NCBI RefSeq assembly: GCF_014229645.1
Contig: NZ_JAATOD010000003.1
Span: 265,420-329,419 of the forward strand
Source: Listeria swaminathanii
GTDB lineage: Bacteria; Bacillota; Bacilli; Lactobacillales; Listeriaceae
Direction: 5' to 3'
DNA: 64,000 nucleotides
Part shown: positions 27,093 to 36,041 of the stretch, in pieces
Layout: each line of letters starts with the position of its first letter
How positions within the stretch are numbered: position 1 is the stretch's first letter
Position numbers and translations under genes: made by a program
Notes under the pieces: model-generated
What the model was told of the DNA's origin: nothing
The model's database searches: none
Seen by the model: only the letters and a program-made list of their open reading frames with translations

Positions 27093-27274
27093 AAATTATC
27101 GGTATTTCTATAGTAAATAGTCTATTAATACTCTTAGTGGTGCTTATTCATAAAATTTGCTTTAGGGTATTATTGCTTGGATATGAAAACTTGTTTATCT
27201 ATTGGGGCTCCTTTGTTTTAATCTATTTTATTTTAAATTTAATTACGAATAGGTTGCTGTTATCCAGGGCTTAA
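27089..27274 (+). CDS. Small two-helix membrane protein of the bacteriocin operon
   Basis: A 61-residue hydrophobic protein whose ATG overlaps the ATPase stop (ATGA), with GGAGGCG upstream. Two membrane segments: ISIVNSLLILLVVLIHKICF and FIYWGSFVLIYFILNLI. No family recognised. Position and translational coupling suggest an immunity or transporter accessory peptide. Confidence 0.7.
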   Translation: MKIIGISIVNSLLILLVVLIHKICFRVLLLGYENLFIYWGSFVLIYFILNLITNRLLLSRA

Positions 27275-27279
27275 ATAAC

Positions 27280-27317
27280 AAAAATACCAGCTACTAAACT
27301 AGTAGCTGGTATTTTTT
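27280..27317. terminator. Bidirectional terminator between bacteriocin operon and gshF
   Basis: AAATACCAGCTACTA / TAGTAGCTGGTATTT, 15-bp stem with AAC loop, then T run; serves both convergent units. Confidence 0.93.
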
Positions 27318-29646
27318 ATTCAAACAAGAAATCTAAAATCTTATCACCAATTTTTTTCTTCTCACCCTGATAAGGGAAGCAGTGCATATGCATCGCGGGA
27401 TTGAAGTTTAGCTCGATGATAGCGTGTTTATCTCGGTCAATTGTTTCACGTGGAACAATTATGTCTACGCCGCAAATTTTGGCGTCAAGGACTTGGGTGG
27501 CGCGAATGGCTATGTCTTTGAAGTAATTGTCCATTTCGTCGGTGTAGTCAATGCTATCTCCGCCAGTGCTGACGTTGGAGTTTTCGCGAAGGTAGATGAT
27601 TTCTTCTGCTTTTGGAATGCTGTCCCAAGAAAGTTTTTGCATGGAAAGCATGAGTGTTTCTTCTGGGCCGGTACGGATTTTTTCAAGTGGTTTTAAATGG
27701 TCGGTTCCGCGCAATGGATCGGTGTTTTTTTCTTCAACTAATTCGCGGACAGTATGGATTCCGTCGCCAGTAACGTTGGCGGGTACGCGTTTTAACACGG
27801 CTTCTACTTTGTCGTTGATGACTAAGAAACGGAACTCGTCGCCAGGAATGAACTCCTCGATAATAACGGAGCTATCATAACTAAATGCGATATTTAAAGC
27901 TTCTTGGTAATCTTCAAGTGTGAATTTATTTTTGAAAATGCTGATGCCCCATCCGTAATTGGTGGACTTCGGTTTCACAACGATTTGTTTATCCTCAAAT
28001 AACGAGAAAGCTTCGAGTGCAAGGGCTTGGTCGCTAAAACTGTCGCCAAATGGGACGCGGATATCGTGTTCTGCGAGTACGAGCTTCGTAACTACTTTGT
28101 TTTCCATCATTAAAACGGAGACGTAATTGTCTTTGGATGTTTTGCTGGCTTGTTTAACGTATTCCACGTGGTCGCCTTTTTGGAAGCGGAGGAAGTTTTC
28201 TGCTCGGTCTAATACGTCTACTTTGATGCCGCGCGCGATGGCGTCTTTCCAGATGATTTGGGTGGAAAGTTCCATATCTTCTGCGCCGATTAGTTTGTAG
28301 GCTAGTGCTTCGGTTTCTTCCATGTAAGTTTTTGCTTGGTTTAAGTGGAAGTCGACATAGCCTTCTTTGGTTACTTGTTGTTTTACTTGTGCTGCGATTG
28401 TTTTTTCAGGGTGTAGCAGACGTTCTTTTTGTTTTTCGATGATTGCTTGGCGCTTCGTGTCTTCTGGTAGTAGGTCTCGGATGAATTCGCTCATCTTGTC
28501 GAGTTCTAAAAGTCCGGCATCTGCAAGGGACATTTCTTCGTTATCGCAATTTTTAATGGCAGGTTGTGCAAGGCCGTTTAGCGCAATGTTATTTTCGTTC
28601 TCATCAGCTAATTGCTGGTTGTTTGCGCATAGTTCGCGGTCTTCTGAAAGCAAACCTTTGATTAAAAATAGGTGGATAAAGGCAAGTTCATCTTTGGAAA
28701 TACCGTTTGGCTCCAGCGGGTTTAGGTCAATGGAACGGATTTCTAAATATTCCACGCCATGCTCTGCTAAACTTTCAACGGTTTGGTCGGTATGAGCATT
28801 TTTTAAACGAATTGGATTGTAAAATTCGCGCATACTTTCGATTTTGCCTTCTTCGATATAGTTCGAAATGCTGGAAATATAAGCGTCAAATGAATTGTAA
28901 TTGACGAAAAGCGATTCTTTATTTTTATAGCCAGCGTTACTATTTCGAAGTGAAATTCCGTCACGAAGGGCGCTAGTGCCATCAGGTAAGGTTTCTTCGT
29001 TCGTTGTTTTTGTAAAATCAGCAAGGTAGACCGGGCTCGCGCCGGTTAAATAAATGAGCAACCAACGATTTTTCATAAAGTATTTGGCAACTTTTAAATA
29101 TAGGCGGTTTTTAAAGTCTTGCTTGGATTCTTCAGGAAGGCGAATTTCGGCGTAAAGTCCGTCAATTAAGGCTTCCGGAAACGAGAAGTTATAATGAATG
29201 CCGGATAATAATTGGATTTTCTTGCCGTAGCCTTTAGCCAAGTGCTCGCGATATTTTCGGTCCGGGCTATCAGGCGTTTTGTATTCTGCAATCGGAATAT
29301 CTTCTTCGGCTGGTAAAATTGGCGGATTACTAGACGGCCAAAGTAGTTCGTTTTCAGCGCGTAAAGAAACGATATTATGAAGGTTTTCAAGCCATTCATA
29401 GACAGAGTCAATCGAATCTGTTACCGGGGTAATCATTTCAATCTGACTTTCCGAAAAATCGGTTTTAATATATGGGTTATCTTCTTTTGGGCCAAAAATA
29501 GCTGGATGTGGCGTAAGAGCCAATTTTCCATCAGAAGTTACGCGAATATTTTCTTTTTCCAAACCAAAATGTCCAGAAAACAAATACTTCCGGAGTGTCG
29601 GGTTTTCTTTAAAAGAATCAAGCATTGTCGTATCAAGTTTTATCAT
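27316..29646 (-). CDS. gshF: Bifunctional glutamate-cysteine ligase / glutathione synthetase
   Basis: A 776-residue fusion (gshAB) that makes glutathione. The N-terminal gamma-glutamylcysteine ligase part spans about residues 1-510 (FGLEKENIRVTSDGK near the start, ENDxxALNGLAQP, LEIRSIDLNPLEPNG). The C-terminal half from about 515 is an ATP-grasp domain (VVKPKSTNYGWGISIFK, VIEEFIPGDEFRFLV, CGVDIIVPRETIDRD, IIELNFNPAMHMH). In L. monocytogenes, glutathione from GshF activates PrfA. TGAGGTG precedes the ATG. A parS site is embedded near its 3' end. Confidence 0.96.
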   Translation of the reverse strand: MIKLDTTMLDSFKENPTLRKYLFSGHFGLEKENIRVTSDGKLALTPHPAIFGPKEDNPYIKTDFSESQIEMITPVTDSIDSVYEWLENLHNIVSLRAENELLWPSSNPPILPAEEDIPIAEYKTPDSPDRKYREHLAKGYGKKIQLLSGIHYNFSFPEALIDGLYAEIRLPEESKQDFKNRLYLKVAKYFMKNRWLLIYLTGASPVYLADFTKTTNEETLPDGTSALRDGISLRNSNAGYKNKESLFVNYNSFDAYISSISNYIEEGKIESMREFYNPIRLKNAHTDQTVESLAEHGVEYLEIRSIDLNPLEPNGISKDELAFIHLFLIKGLLSEDRELCANNQQLADENENNIALNGLAQPAIKNCDNEEMSLADAGLLELDKMSEFIRDLLPEDTKRQAIIEKQKERLLHPEKTIAAQVKQQVTKEGYVDFHLNQAKTYMEETEALAYKLIGAEDMELSTQIIWKDAIARGIKVDVLDRAENFLRFQKGDHVEYVKQASKTSKDNYVSVLMMENKVVTKLVLAEHDIRVPFGDSFSDQALALEAFSLFEDKQIVVKPKSTNYGWGISIFKNKFTLEDYQEALNIAFSYDSSVIIEEFIPGDEFRFLVINDKVEAVLKRVPANVTGDGIHTVRELVEEKNTDPLRGTDHLKPLEKIRTGPEETLMLSMQKLSWDSIPKAEEIIYLRENSNVSTGGDSIDYTDEMDNYFKDIAIRATQVLDAKICGVDIIVPRETIDRDKHAIIELNFNPAMHMHCFPYQGEKKKIGDKILDFLFE
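27442..27457. promoter_or_regulatory. parS site 7, inside gshF
   Basis: TGTTTCACGTGGAACA; on the other strand TGTTCCACGTGAAACA, which fits the consensus TGTTNCACGTGAAACA exactly. Confidence 0.88.
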
Positions 29647-29815
29647 GTTTTCACCTCAGGGGTTTTAAATAAGTTCATATAGAGATATTTTACCGCAATA
29701 TGTGAAATTAGTATAATGATTGGTTTGTAACTTTTTGTCACGAATTGGCAGAAACTTTTTAAAAGTGTAGAAAAAATATTCTGGAGCTTATATAATGAGT
29801 GAAAGAGGTGGAATA

Positions 29816-30703
29816 ATGAAAATTCGGAACTTAACTAAAAAGATGGACGATAACTTGGTTTTGAAGGATGTTTCATTTGATTTGCAAGCGGGAGAAGTAA
29901 CGGCATTAATTGGTCGAAATGGCGTGGGGAAAACGACACTATTTTCGACGATGACAGGAATTTATTTGCCGGATGAGGGCGATGTTTTCTTGGATGAAAA
30001 GAGTATTTATAAACACCCAGAAGTGAAGCAGCAGCTATTTTTCTTAGAAGATAATATGAATCATTTTAATACATACAGCGTGCACACGGTTGTGAAGATC
30101 TATAAGCAAATTTACACAACGTTTGATGAAGCGTTTTTTATGGAGCTAATGAAGCAATTTGAACTACCGATGAAGGCGAAATTACTGTCTTTTTCAAAGG
30201 GACGAAAGGCTTTATTTTTTATTATTTTAGCTTTTTCGCTGAATGTTCGGTATTTGTTGCTGGATGAACCAATGGACGGGCTCGATATTATTATTAAAAA
30301 ACAGATTTTGGCGATTATTAAGGATACGGTGAAGAAGCGCGGGACGAGTGTGGTGATTGCGTCTCATCGCTTGGAAGAGCTTGAGGCGATTGCGGACCGG
30401 GTGATTGTTCTAAAAGGCGCGAGTGTGGAGCTTGATTATTATTTAGAGGATATGCGGACGGATGCGGTGAAAATACAAGTAGCCTTTAAAACGAAGAAGA
30501 TACCTGATTTTGTGAAGAATAATGCACAATTATTATATCGAAATGGGCGGATTTATACACTTTTAGTAACTGAAAATGCAAGTAGTTTTCTGGCGGATTT
30601 GCGTTTAGAGGATCCGGTTTTACTGGAAGAAATGACGATATCGATTGAGGATATTTTCACGGTGCATTTGGCGAATGACAAAATAGATTATTACGAGATA
30701 TAG
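29816..30703 (+). CDS. ABC transporter ATP-binding protein
   Basis: A 295-residue ATPase of the GntR-adjacent/YtrB-like group: Walker A IGRNGVGKTTLFSTMTGIYL, signature degenerate (LSFSKGRKALFFI in place of LSGGQ), Walker B LLLDEPMDGLDIIIKK, H-loop IASHRLEELE. ATG 29816 follows AAAGAGGTGG; ATG 29795 overlaps the -10 box TATAAT (29791) and would lie upstream of the transcript start. Works with the permease encoded next. Substrate unknown. Confidence 0.88.
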   Translation: MKIRNLTKKMDDNLVLKDVSFDLQAGEVTALIGRNGVGKTTLFSTMTGIYLPDEGDVFLDEKSIYKHPEVKQQLFFLEDNMNHFNTYSVHTVVKIYKQIYTTFDEAFFMELMKQFELPMKAKLLSFSKGRKALFFIILAFSLNVRYLLLDEPMDGLDIIIKKQILAIIKDTVKKRGTSVVIASHRLEELEAIADRVIVLKGASVELDYYLEDMRTDAVKIQVAFKTKKIPDFVKNNAQLLYRNGRIYTLLVTENASSFLADLRLEDPVLLEEMTISIEDIFTVHLANDKIDYYEI

Positions 30704-30721
30704 CAGGGGGTGAGACTAATA

Positions 30722-31852
30722 ATGTTTAATCGAGGGTTATGGTATCGGGAATGGCGTAATATGAGATGGATGCTTTTGGGAGTGGCGGTACTTTTTTTTC
30801 TGGGAATTACTTTAGGTTTAATGTCGGATGCGGACAGATGGCATAGTCAAAAGGACTACTATGAATCGAGTGACTTTATAAAGCAGCAGGAAGAAAATCC
30901 AGAATATAAGACTTCTGATGAGGAAATGAAGGCTAGTTTGACGGTCGCTTATTTGTCGGTGCCGATGTACACTAATTTTGTTCAAGATGAGTTTGTGGAT
31001 TACATGCCGTTTATGTTTTATTTTCAAGTGGAGATGTTTTTTACGCTGATTAAGATAAGTGTGTTTATTTTAGGGGTTTTAGCGGTAATATTTGAACGAT
31101 ATACAAGGGCGAATCGATTTACTGCATCGTTGCCTTATAAACGAACCCATATTGTTGGGGTTAAAATGATCATGGGGATAGCGACGATTGCTTTAAGCTA
31201 CATTGCTTCCATGGGGATTGGTTTGGCTTATTTCTTGTCGCAAGTACCAACTGAATATGTCCAGTTTGATGCAGCGAAATTTTGGGTGGATATTGTTGGT
31301 GGGCTATTTACATACATTGTTATATTTTTAGTGGCGATTTTAATTGGCTTATTGATAGGTTCGCCAATTGCTGCAGCTTTTGTGGCGTTTGGGGTAATGT
31401 TACTGCCAAATGTGTTAAATCCTACTTTAGATAATATGTATAACTTTATTTGGCCGCATGCTGGGGATAAAGGGATGTCTAAACTGCTGCGGTTTGAGGA
31501 TTATGTGAATGTATTTTCTCCGTTTTCGTTTGAGTCGGCGTCGTTTGGAGCGGTTATTTTCAGTGTGATATTGAGTGTGTTGATGGTTATAGCTATTTTA
31601 ATTTTATATAAAAAGCAGCATATTGAACGGAGTGGCTATTTATTTGCTTTCCCGTGGGTTAAATGGCCGTTTTTAGTACTGTTTTCGTTGTTCGTTGGAA
31701 TGGCTTCGGCTAATTTGGCTGTGACGGATACGGAGCTTGGATTCATCGGTTATCTAGCTTGGGGAATAGGCGCGACGATTGCTAGTTTTATTTTAGCGCT
31801 CTACATTTTAAATAAAATGCGTGGCCTTTTCCAGATGTCTAAAACGAATTAA
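30722..31852 (+). CDS. ABC transporter permease
   Basis: A 376-residue membrane protein with about seven hydrophobic segments (MRWMLLGVAVLFFLGITLGL first; LIKISVFILGVLAVIFERYT; LVAILIGLLIGSPIAAAFVA; the last ends IASFILALYILNKM). YtrC/YtrD-like organisation. AGGGGGTGA lies 9 bp before ATG 30722; it follows the ATPase by 18 bp. Confidence 0.85.
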   Translation: MFNRGLWYREWRNMRWMLLGVAVLFFLGITLGLMSDADRWHSQKDYYESSDFIKQQEENPEYKTSDEEMKASLTVAYLSVPMYTNFVQDEFVDYMPFMFYFQVEMFFTLIKISVFILGVLAVIFERYTRANRFTASLPYKRTHIVGVKMIMGIATIALSYIASMGIGLAYFLSQVPTEYVQFDAAKFWVDIVGGLFTYIVIFLVAILIGLLIGSPIAAAFVAFGVMLLPNVLNPTLDNMYNFIWPHAGDKGMSKLLRFEDYVNVFSPFSFESASFGAVIFSVILSVLMVIAILILYKKQHIERSGYLFAFPWVKWPFLVLFSLFVGMASANLAVTDTELGFIGYLAWGIGATIASFILALYILNKMRGLFQMSKTN

Positions 31853-31922
31853 AAAAATAGCTTTTTTATAGTAGGTAAGTCCGGTATAATAGAGGATAGA
31901 ATGAGTGAGGGAGGATTTAGCA

Positions 31923-32585
31923 TTGACCACAGAAACAGAAACGAATAAACCGCAATTAGCTGAATTAAAAGCTAGTTTAACAAAGCGGAATTTGCAATAT
32001 GTAATGGAAGTTGAAAAGCATTTGCGAGAAACTCATTACGGCGCAGAACAACAAGAAGTGATTGTTTATGAAATGAGTGAAAAGATTTTAGCCGAACAGA
32101 AAAAAGGCATAACAGCGAGAAAATTATTTAATTTAACACCAACAGAATATGTTGTTTCTTTAGATGTGAAAGCTGCTACAGTGGAGCAAAATACAGACAA
32201 ATGGTGGCTAGTTCTTGACGGCGGACTCCTTGTACTTGGAGCGATGATGCTGATTTCCGGAATTAGTGCTTATTTCCAAAAAAATGCACAGACTTTAGGA
32301 ATTATCGTGCTAGTAATCACTGCGGTTGTCGGTGGTTTCGCGATGCTGATCTTACGTAAATACGCATCTAACATGCGCGCTGGTCAAAAAGGTGGAACAA
32401 TAAAATACTTACTAGTAGCGGTCGGAGTCATTGCGGTATGGATGTTTGTAATGACGATTGTACAAGTGACAATTCCTCCAAATATCAATGTAGCGTTAAG
32501 TCCGATTGTTAACACAGTTGGTGGTGCAGTTATTATTGCCCTACGTTTCTATGTGAAGAAAAAGAAAAATATTCCATCCTTATAA
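31923..32585 (+). CDS. DUF1129 family membrane protein
   Basis: A 220-residue protein. Cytoplasmic N-terminal DUF1129 domain (LTKRNLQYVMEVEKHLRETH, then EVIVYEMSEKILAEQKKGIT and LFNLTPTEYV), followed by four membrane helices and a basic C-terminus (YVKKKKNIPSL). TTG 31923 follows AGGGAGGA by 7 bp. TATAAT at 31885 is a likely -10. Function unknown; common in Firmicutes. Confidence 0.82.
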   Translation: MTTETETNKPQLAELKASLTKRNLQYVMEVEKHLRETHYGAEQQEVIVYEMSEKILAEQKKGITARKLFNLTPTEYVVSLDVKAATVEQNTDKWWLVLDGGLLVLGAMMLISGISAYFQKNAQTLGIIVLVITAVVGGFAMLILRKYASNMRAGQKGGTIKYLLVAVGVIAVWMFVMTIVQVTIPPNINVALSPIVNTVGGAVIIALRFYVKKKKNIPSL

Positions 32586-32599
32586 GAAGATGGACACGG

Positions 32600-32647
32600 A
32601 CAGGTGACCTAAATTGCATATTGCGAAGCGGTCACCTGTTTTTATTT
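32600..32647 (+). terminator. Rho-independent terminator
   Basis: ACAGGTGACC / GGTCACCTGT stem over a long loop, then T run; overlaps the start of a Noc site. Confidence 0.8.
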
Positions 32648-32657
32648 CCCGGGAAAT
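32644..32657. promoter_or_regulatory. Noc-binding site (perfect)
   Basis: ATTTCCCGGGAAAT, identical to the Bacillus Noc target. It lies between the terminator of the DUF1129 gene and the binding site of the RpiR gene. Confidence 0.88.
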
Positions 32658-32684
32658 ACTGATACAGATGAGGTGAATAAACTT

Positions 32685-33419
32685 ATGTTTTCGTATGAAG
32701 TGATTAGACAATTTACAGAGACAGAGCATCATTTATACCGTTACATAATGGAAAATCGGGACAAAGTTATGTTTATGAGAGTTCGTGAGCTTTCAGAAGT
32801 GACGCATGTTTCGCCGGCTTCTATCGTTCGTTTTACTAGAAAATTGGGCTGTGAAGGCTTTTCGGAATTTAAAGTGAAGCTTAAACAAGAAGCGACGCGT
32901 GAAGTGAAGAAAAAAACGGCGGATACAGTAGAAGTTTTAGAGGAATTCTTTGAACGGACAATGAATCGTGATTATGATCATGTGTTAGACGCGGCGGCGG
33001 AAATTATCAATGAAGCTGATTTAGTCGTGTTTTTCGGAATCGGAACCTCAGGGATTTTAGCAGAGTATGGTAGTCGTTTTTTCTCCAATATGAAGAAGCG
33101 GACATTTTATATTAAAGATCCATTTTATCCTAACCCGGGAGAGCAATTTAAAAATAAAGCAGTGATGATTATACTTTCTGTGTCAGGCGAAACGGACCAG
33201 GTGCTTGAGCAGGCGCAAAATATGCAGCAATATGGCAGTCGGATTATTAGTATCACCAATACGAGCCACAATACGCTTGCTGGCTTGTCTGATGTTAATA
33301 TTCCGTATTATGTGACGCAGGAAATGGTCGATAAGACGAATATTACGACGCAAATTCCGGTGCTATTTTTACTGGAAGCGATGGCGAAGAAAAATTATAA
33401 TCAAGAACAAGAAGAATAA
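32685..33419 (+). CDS. MurR/RpiR-family transcriptional regulator
   Basis: A 244-residue regulator with HTH_6 (VRELSEVTHVSPASIVRFTR, about 35-55) and SIS domain (LVVFFGIGTSGILAEYGSRF, then IILSVSGETDQVLEQA). GAGGTGA lies 8 bp before ATG 32685. It converges on the beta-glucoside PTS operon and probably senses its phosphosugar; the long distance to that operon promoter (at 37.9 kb) makes this an inference. Confidence 0.9.
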   Translation: MFSYEVIRQFTETEHHLYRYIMENRDKVMFMRVRELSEVTHVSPASIVRFTRKLGCEGFSEFKVKLKQEATREVKKKTADTVEVLEEFFERTMNRDYDHVLDAAAEIINEADLVVFFGIGTSGILAEYGSRFFSNMKKRTFYIKDPFYPNPGEQFKNKAVMIILSVSGETDQVLEQAQNMQQYGSRIISITNTSHNTLAGLSDVNIPYYVTQEMVDKTNITTQIPVLFLLEAMAKKNYNQEQEE

Positions 33420-33420
33420 C

Positions 33421-33458
33421 AAAAAGCGTGTAGGTTTTCGAGGCCTACACGCTTTTTT
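33421..33458. terminator. Bidirectional terminator
   Basis: AAAAAGCGTGTAGG / CCTACACGCTTTTT, 14-bp stem, T run on + side and A run on - side; shared by rpiR and the convergent PTS operon. Confidence 0.93.
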
Positions 33459-33459
33459 A

Positions 33460-33768
33460 TTAGCTTATTTTTTTGTATACATGCACGAATTCAGTGACAA
33501 CTTCTCTTAATGTTTCTGTTGTGATGAGTAAGTCTTCCGCATGGATTAAAAGCAATTGAATTTCCACTTTTTCACCGGAAGCTTCTTTTTGGATTAGCTT
33601 ATGATGCTCGTGGTGCCCGTTTGCGAGTGTTTCGCTACCTTCTTGTAGTTTTGCTTCTGCTTCCTCAAAATTGCCTTCACGAGCCGCACGAAGTCCTTCT
33701 AAGTAACTGCTTCTCGCAGAACCAACTTGGCTAATCATGCCAAAAATAACTGTTTCCATTTCATTCAT
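33460..33768 (-). CDS. PTS EIIA, lactose/cellobiose family
   Basis: A 102-residue EIIA; phospho-His76 in LLLIHAEDLLITTET. Start at 33768 (MNEMETVIFGM) with AGGAGGAAAA upstream; the longer frame is not supported. It overlaps the ROK gene end by 8 bp. Last gene of the - strand operon. About as long as, and clearly related to, the EIIA at 16885. Confidence 0.93.
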   Translation of the reverse strand: MNEMETVIFGMISQVGSARSSYLEGLRAAREGNFEEAEAKLQEGSETLANGHHEHHKLIQKEASGEKVEIQLLLIHAEDLLITTETLREVVTEFVHVYKKIS

Positions 33769-34645
33769 GTCTATTTTCCTCCTGTAAAAAGTGATACACT
33801 GCGCCGAGTAGACCAGCTTGATTTTTATGTGTTGCTGTTTCGATAATCGTGTCGCGCAGCCCAAAGCTCTCCATATGATGCTTTAGCTCCGTGATAAAAG
33901 TAGGACGGCTTGTAATTCCACCACCGATAAAAATGTGCGTTGGATCGAACAGGTAAATTAAATTATAAAGCCCCGTACAAATCCCGGTGTAAAATTCGTT
34001 AATAAGTCGTTCTGAGATAGGGTCATGCGCGTCATAATTAGCAAAAATTTCTTCACCAGTAATCTCTTCCAAAGGGCGCCCAGTAAGTTCCGCGTACTGT
34101 CTACGAAGAACAAGCATGGTTGTGGTCTCGTTTAGCGTATATTTGCCAGGACGGAAAGCACCGGGACGTTCGCTAAACATATAACCAAACTCGCCAGCCC
34201 GGAAACGACCGCCACGAACTAATTCACCATTGGAAAAAATGCCGCCACCAATCCCAGTTCCGATTGTTAAACAAAGAAAATCATCCAAATCTTGTCCTTT
34301 ACCAAGCCATTTTTCAGCGAGTAGGGCACAATTAGCATCATTTTCGATGGCAACAGGAAGACCAGTTTCCGCTTCGAGCCATTCTTTCAAATTAAAGTTA
34401 TCAAATCTGCGAATAGCGCCGCCCATTGTGATGAGTCCAGTTTTCGGATTAACGTAGCCGGGTGCGCTGACTGCAATGCCCGTCACGTCCGTATTTTCAA
34501 CAAGAAACAATTTCATTTCTGCTAAAATTTGGTCGCCGTCGCTACCGCTGATTTCGGCTGATTTTGTTAAAATAATTTCACCATGCGGCAAAACGACCCC
34601 CATTTTAAGGGCCGTTCCACCGATATCAAAAGCTGCAATTTTCAT
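33761..34645 (-). CDS. ROK-family kinase / glucokinase-like
   Basis: A 294-residue protein with FDIGGTALKMGVVLPHG, LTIGTGIGGGIFSNG and FIGGGITSRP; no DNA-binding domain. As in the ROK protein at 3061, the zinc motif CxCGxxGC is missing (FRAGEFGYMF in place of GH). Within a beta-glucoside operon it would phosphorylate the free glucose released by the GH1 enzyme. 11 bp after EIIC. Confidence 0.87.
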   Translation of the reverse strand: MKIAAFDIGGTALKMGVVLPHGEIILTKSAEISGSDGDQILAEMKLFLVENTDVTGIAVSAPGYVNPKTGLITMGGAIRRFDNFNLKEWLEAETGLPVAIENDANCALLAEKWLGKGQDLDDFLCLTIGTGIGGGIFSNGELVRGGRFRAGEFGYMFSERPGAFRPGKYTLNETTTMLVLRRQYAELTGRPLEEITGEEIFANYDAHDPISERLINEFYTGICTGLYNLIYLFDPTHIFIGGGITSRPTFITELKHHMESFGLRDTIIETATHKNQAGLLGAVYHFLQEENRHE

Positions 34646-34656
34646 TTTGTCACATC

Positions 34657-36009
34657 CTATTGTTCCGTTGAGGCTGTTGCATTTTTGTCCATTGCAGCAT
34701 CACTCGCGGCAATTTTGTTAGATACAAGTACGAATGGTAGATAAATGACTGTTGCGACGGCTAGACAGAGCAAGCCGACCAGAAGCGCGAGCCAGTTTCC
34801 TCCTGTACCAAGGAAGGGAATCAGTGGTCCCGGAGTTGTCCAAGGCACTTGATAGGCGACAGGTGGAATAAGTTTTGTTGAGATAAAGAAGTAACCAATT
34901 AATGTATTGATTGCTGGTGTAATGATGAAAGGAATAACCATAATTGGGTTTAATACGATTGGTAAACCGAAAATAACTGGTTCGTTGATGTTGAAAATCC
35001 CTGGTGCAAGAGAAAGTTTCGCGATATCGCGGTAGTCTGCACGACGGGATGCTATAAAGATAGCAATCAGTAAACCTAGAGTCATACCAGATCCGCCGTA
35101 GTTTGCGAATCCGTCATTTAGGCCAGCCCATGTTGCTGGGTAAGGTGCGCCCCAAGCAGAACCGTGTTGTGCTACGTAAGATAAGTTATCTAAGTTTGGT
35201 TCAGTGAAAATGGTGTCACGAATAGCCGCAACTGTGTTAGGACCGTGAATACCAAGAACCCAAAGTAAGTTAGAAACAAGTCCAATGATGATAACAGAGA
35301 ATACGTTAGTTCCCATATCTTTAAGTGGCGCTTGGATAACTGTGTAAACAAGGTCGTTTAAACCTTCTGGAGCAACTAAAGTGATTAAGTAGTTAATTAC
35401 AGAGAAAAGAATAGTGATGATGATAACTGGAATTAATACTTTAAAAGAACGAGCAACTGCTGGTGGTACTTGGTCAGGCATTTTAATCATTAAACGAGGG
35501 GATCTAGCTAGACGGCTAAATACTTCCCCAGTAATAATCGCTACAATAATAGCAACGAAAAGGCCTTGTGCGCCTAAGAATTTGATTGTCATGTAAGATG
35601 CATTGTCAACCACTGTGTAAGGTGTATAAACGATAAAGAATGCACCTATCGATGTAAGTCCACAGAGCAAATCATCCTGTTTAAAGAAGATGGCCAGATT
35701 CCGCGCGACTAAGAATACAATCAGAATCGCCATAATATTAGTCGAACCTTGCATTACCGGCGAAAATACAGCCTGTGCATCTGCTAAATTAGGGAAGATT
35801 TTCCCTAGGAATAGAATTTTTGCAATAAAGCCATCTGGTGATAATACTGCGAAGTTAATCAAAGTGATAATTGAACCCGCCATAATTAATGGGAAAACTA
35901 AAATAAATGCATCACGAATTGCTGCAATATGGCGTTGCGAGTTCAATTTATTCGCAACTGGTACTAAGACACGTTCCATGCCGTGTTCAAATTTTGACAT
36001 CATACTCAT
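34657..36009 (-). CDS. PTS EIIC, cellobiose/lactose family
   Basis: A 450-residue membrane translocator: N-terminal FEHGMERVLVPVANKLNSQR amphipathic region, about ten hydrophobic segments, and the conserved motif FNINEPVIFGLPIVLNP near residue 350. GGGAGG upstream of the ATG. Second beta-glucoside EIIC of the window, related to but clearly distinct from that at 12967. Confidence 0.94.
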   Translation of the reverse strand: MSMMSKFEHGMERVLVPVANKLNSQRHIAAIRDAFILVFPLIMAGSIITLINFAVLSPDGFIAKILFLGKIFPNLADAQAVFSPVMQGSTNIMAILIVFLVARNLAIFFKQDDLLCGLTSIGAFFIVYTPYTVVDNASYMTIKFLGAQGLFVAIIVAIITGEVFSRLARSPRLMIKMPDQVPPAVARSFKVLIPVIIITILFSVINYLITLVAPEGLNDLVYTVIQAPLKDMGTNVFSVIIIGLVSNLLWVLGIHGPNTVAAIRDTIFTEPNLDNLSYVAQHGSAWGAPYPATWAGLNDGFANYGGSGMTLGLLIAIFIASRRADYRDIAKLSLAPGIFNINEPVIFGLPIVLNPIMVIPFIITPAINTLIGYFFISTKLIPPVAYQVPWTTPGPLIPFLGTGGNWLALLVGLLCLAVATVIYLPFVLVSNKIAASDAAMDKNATASTEQ

Positions 36010-36041
36010 TTTAAAACCTCCCTATTTTAAATGAAAATCCC

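Noticed and set aside
33127..33140. Noc-like AACCCGGGAGA
   Set aside because: Only the CCCGGG core fits; flanks do not match and it lies in coding sequence.
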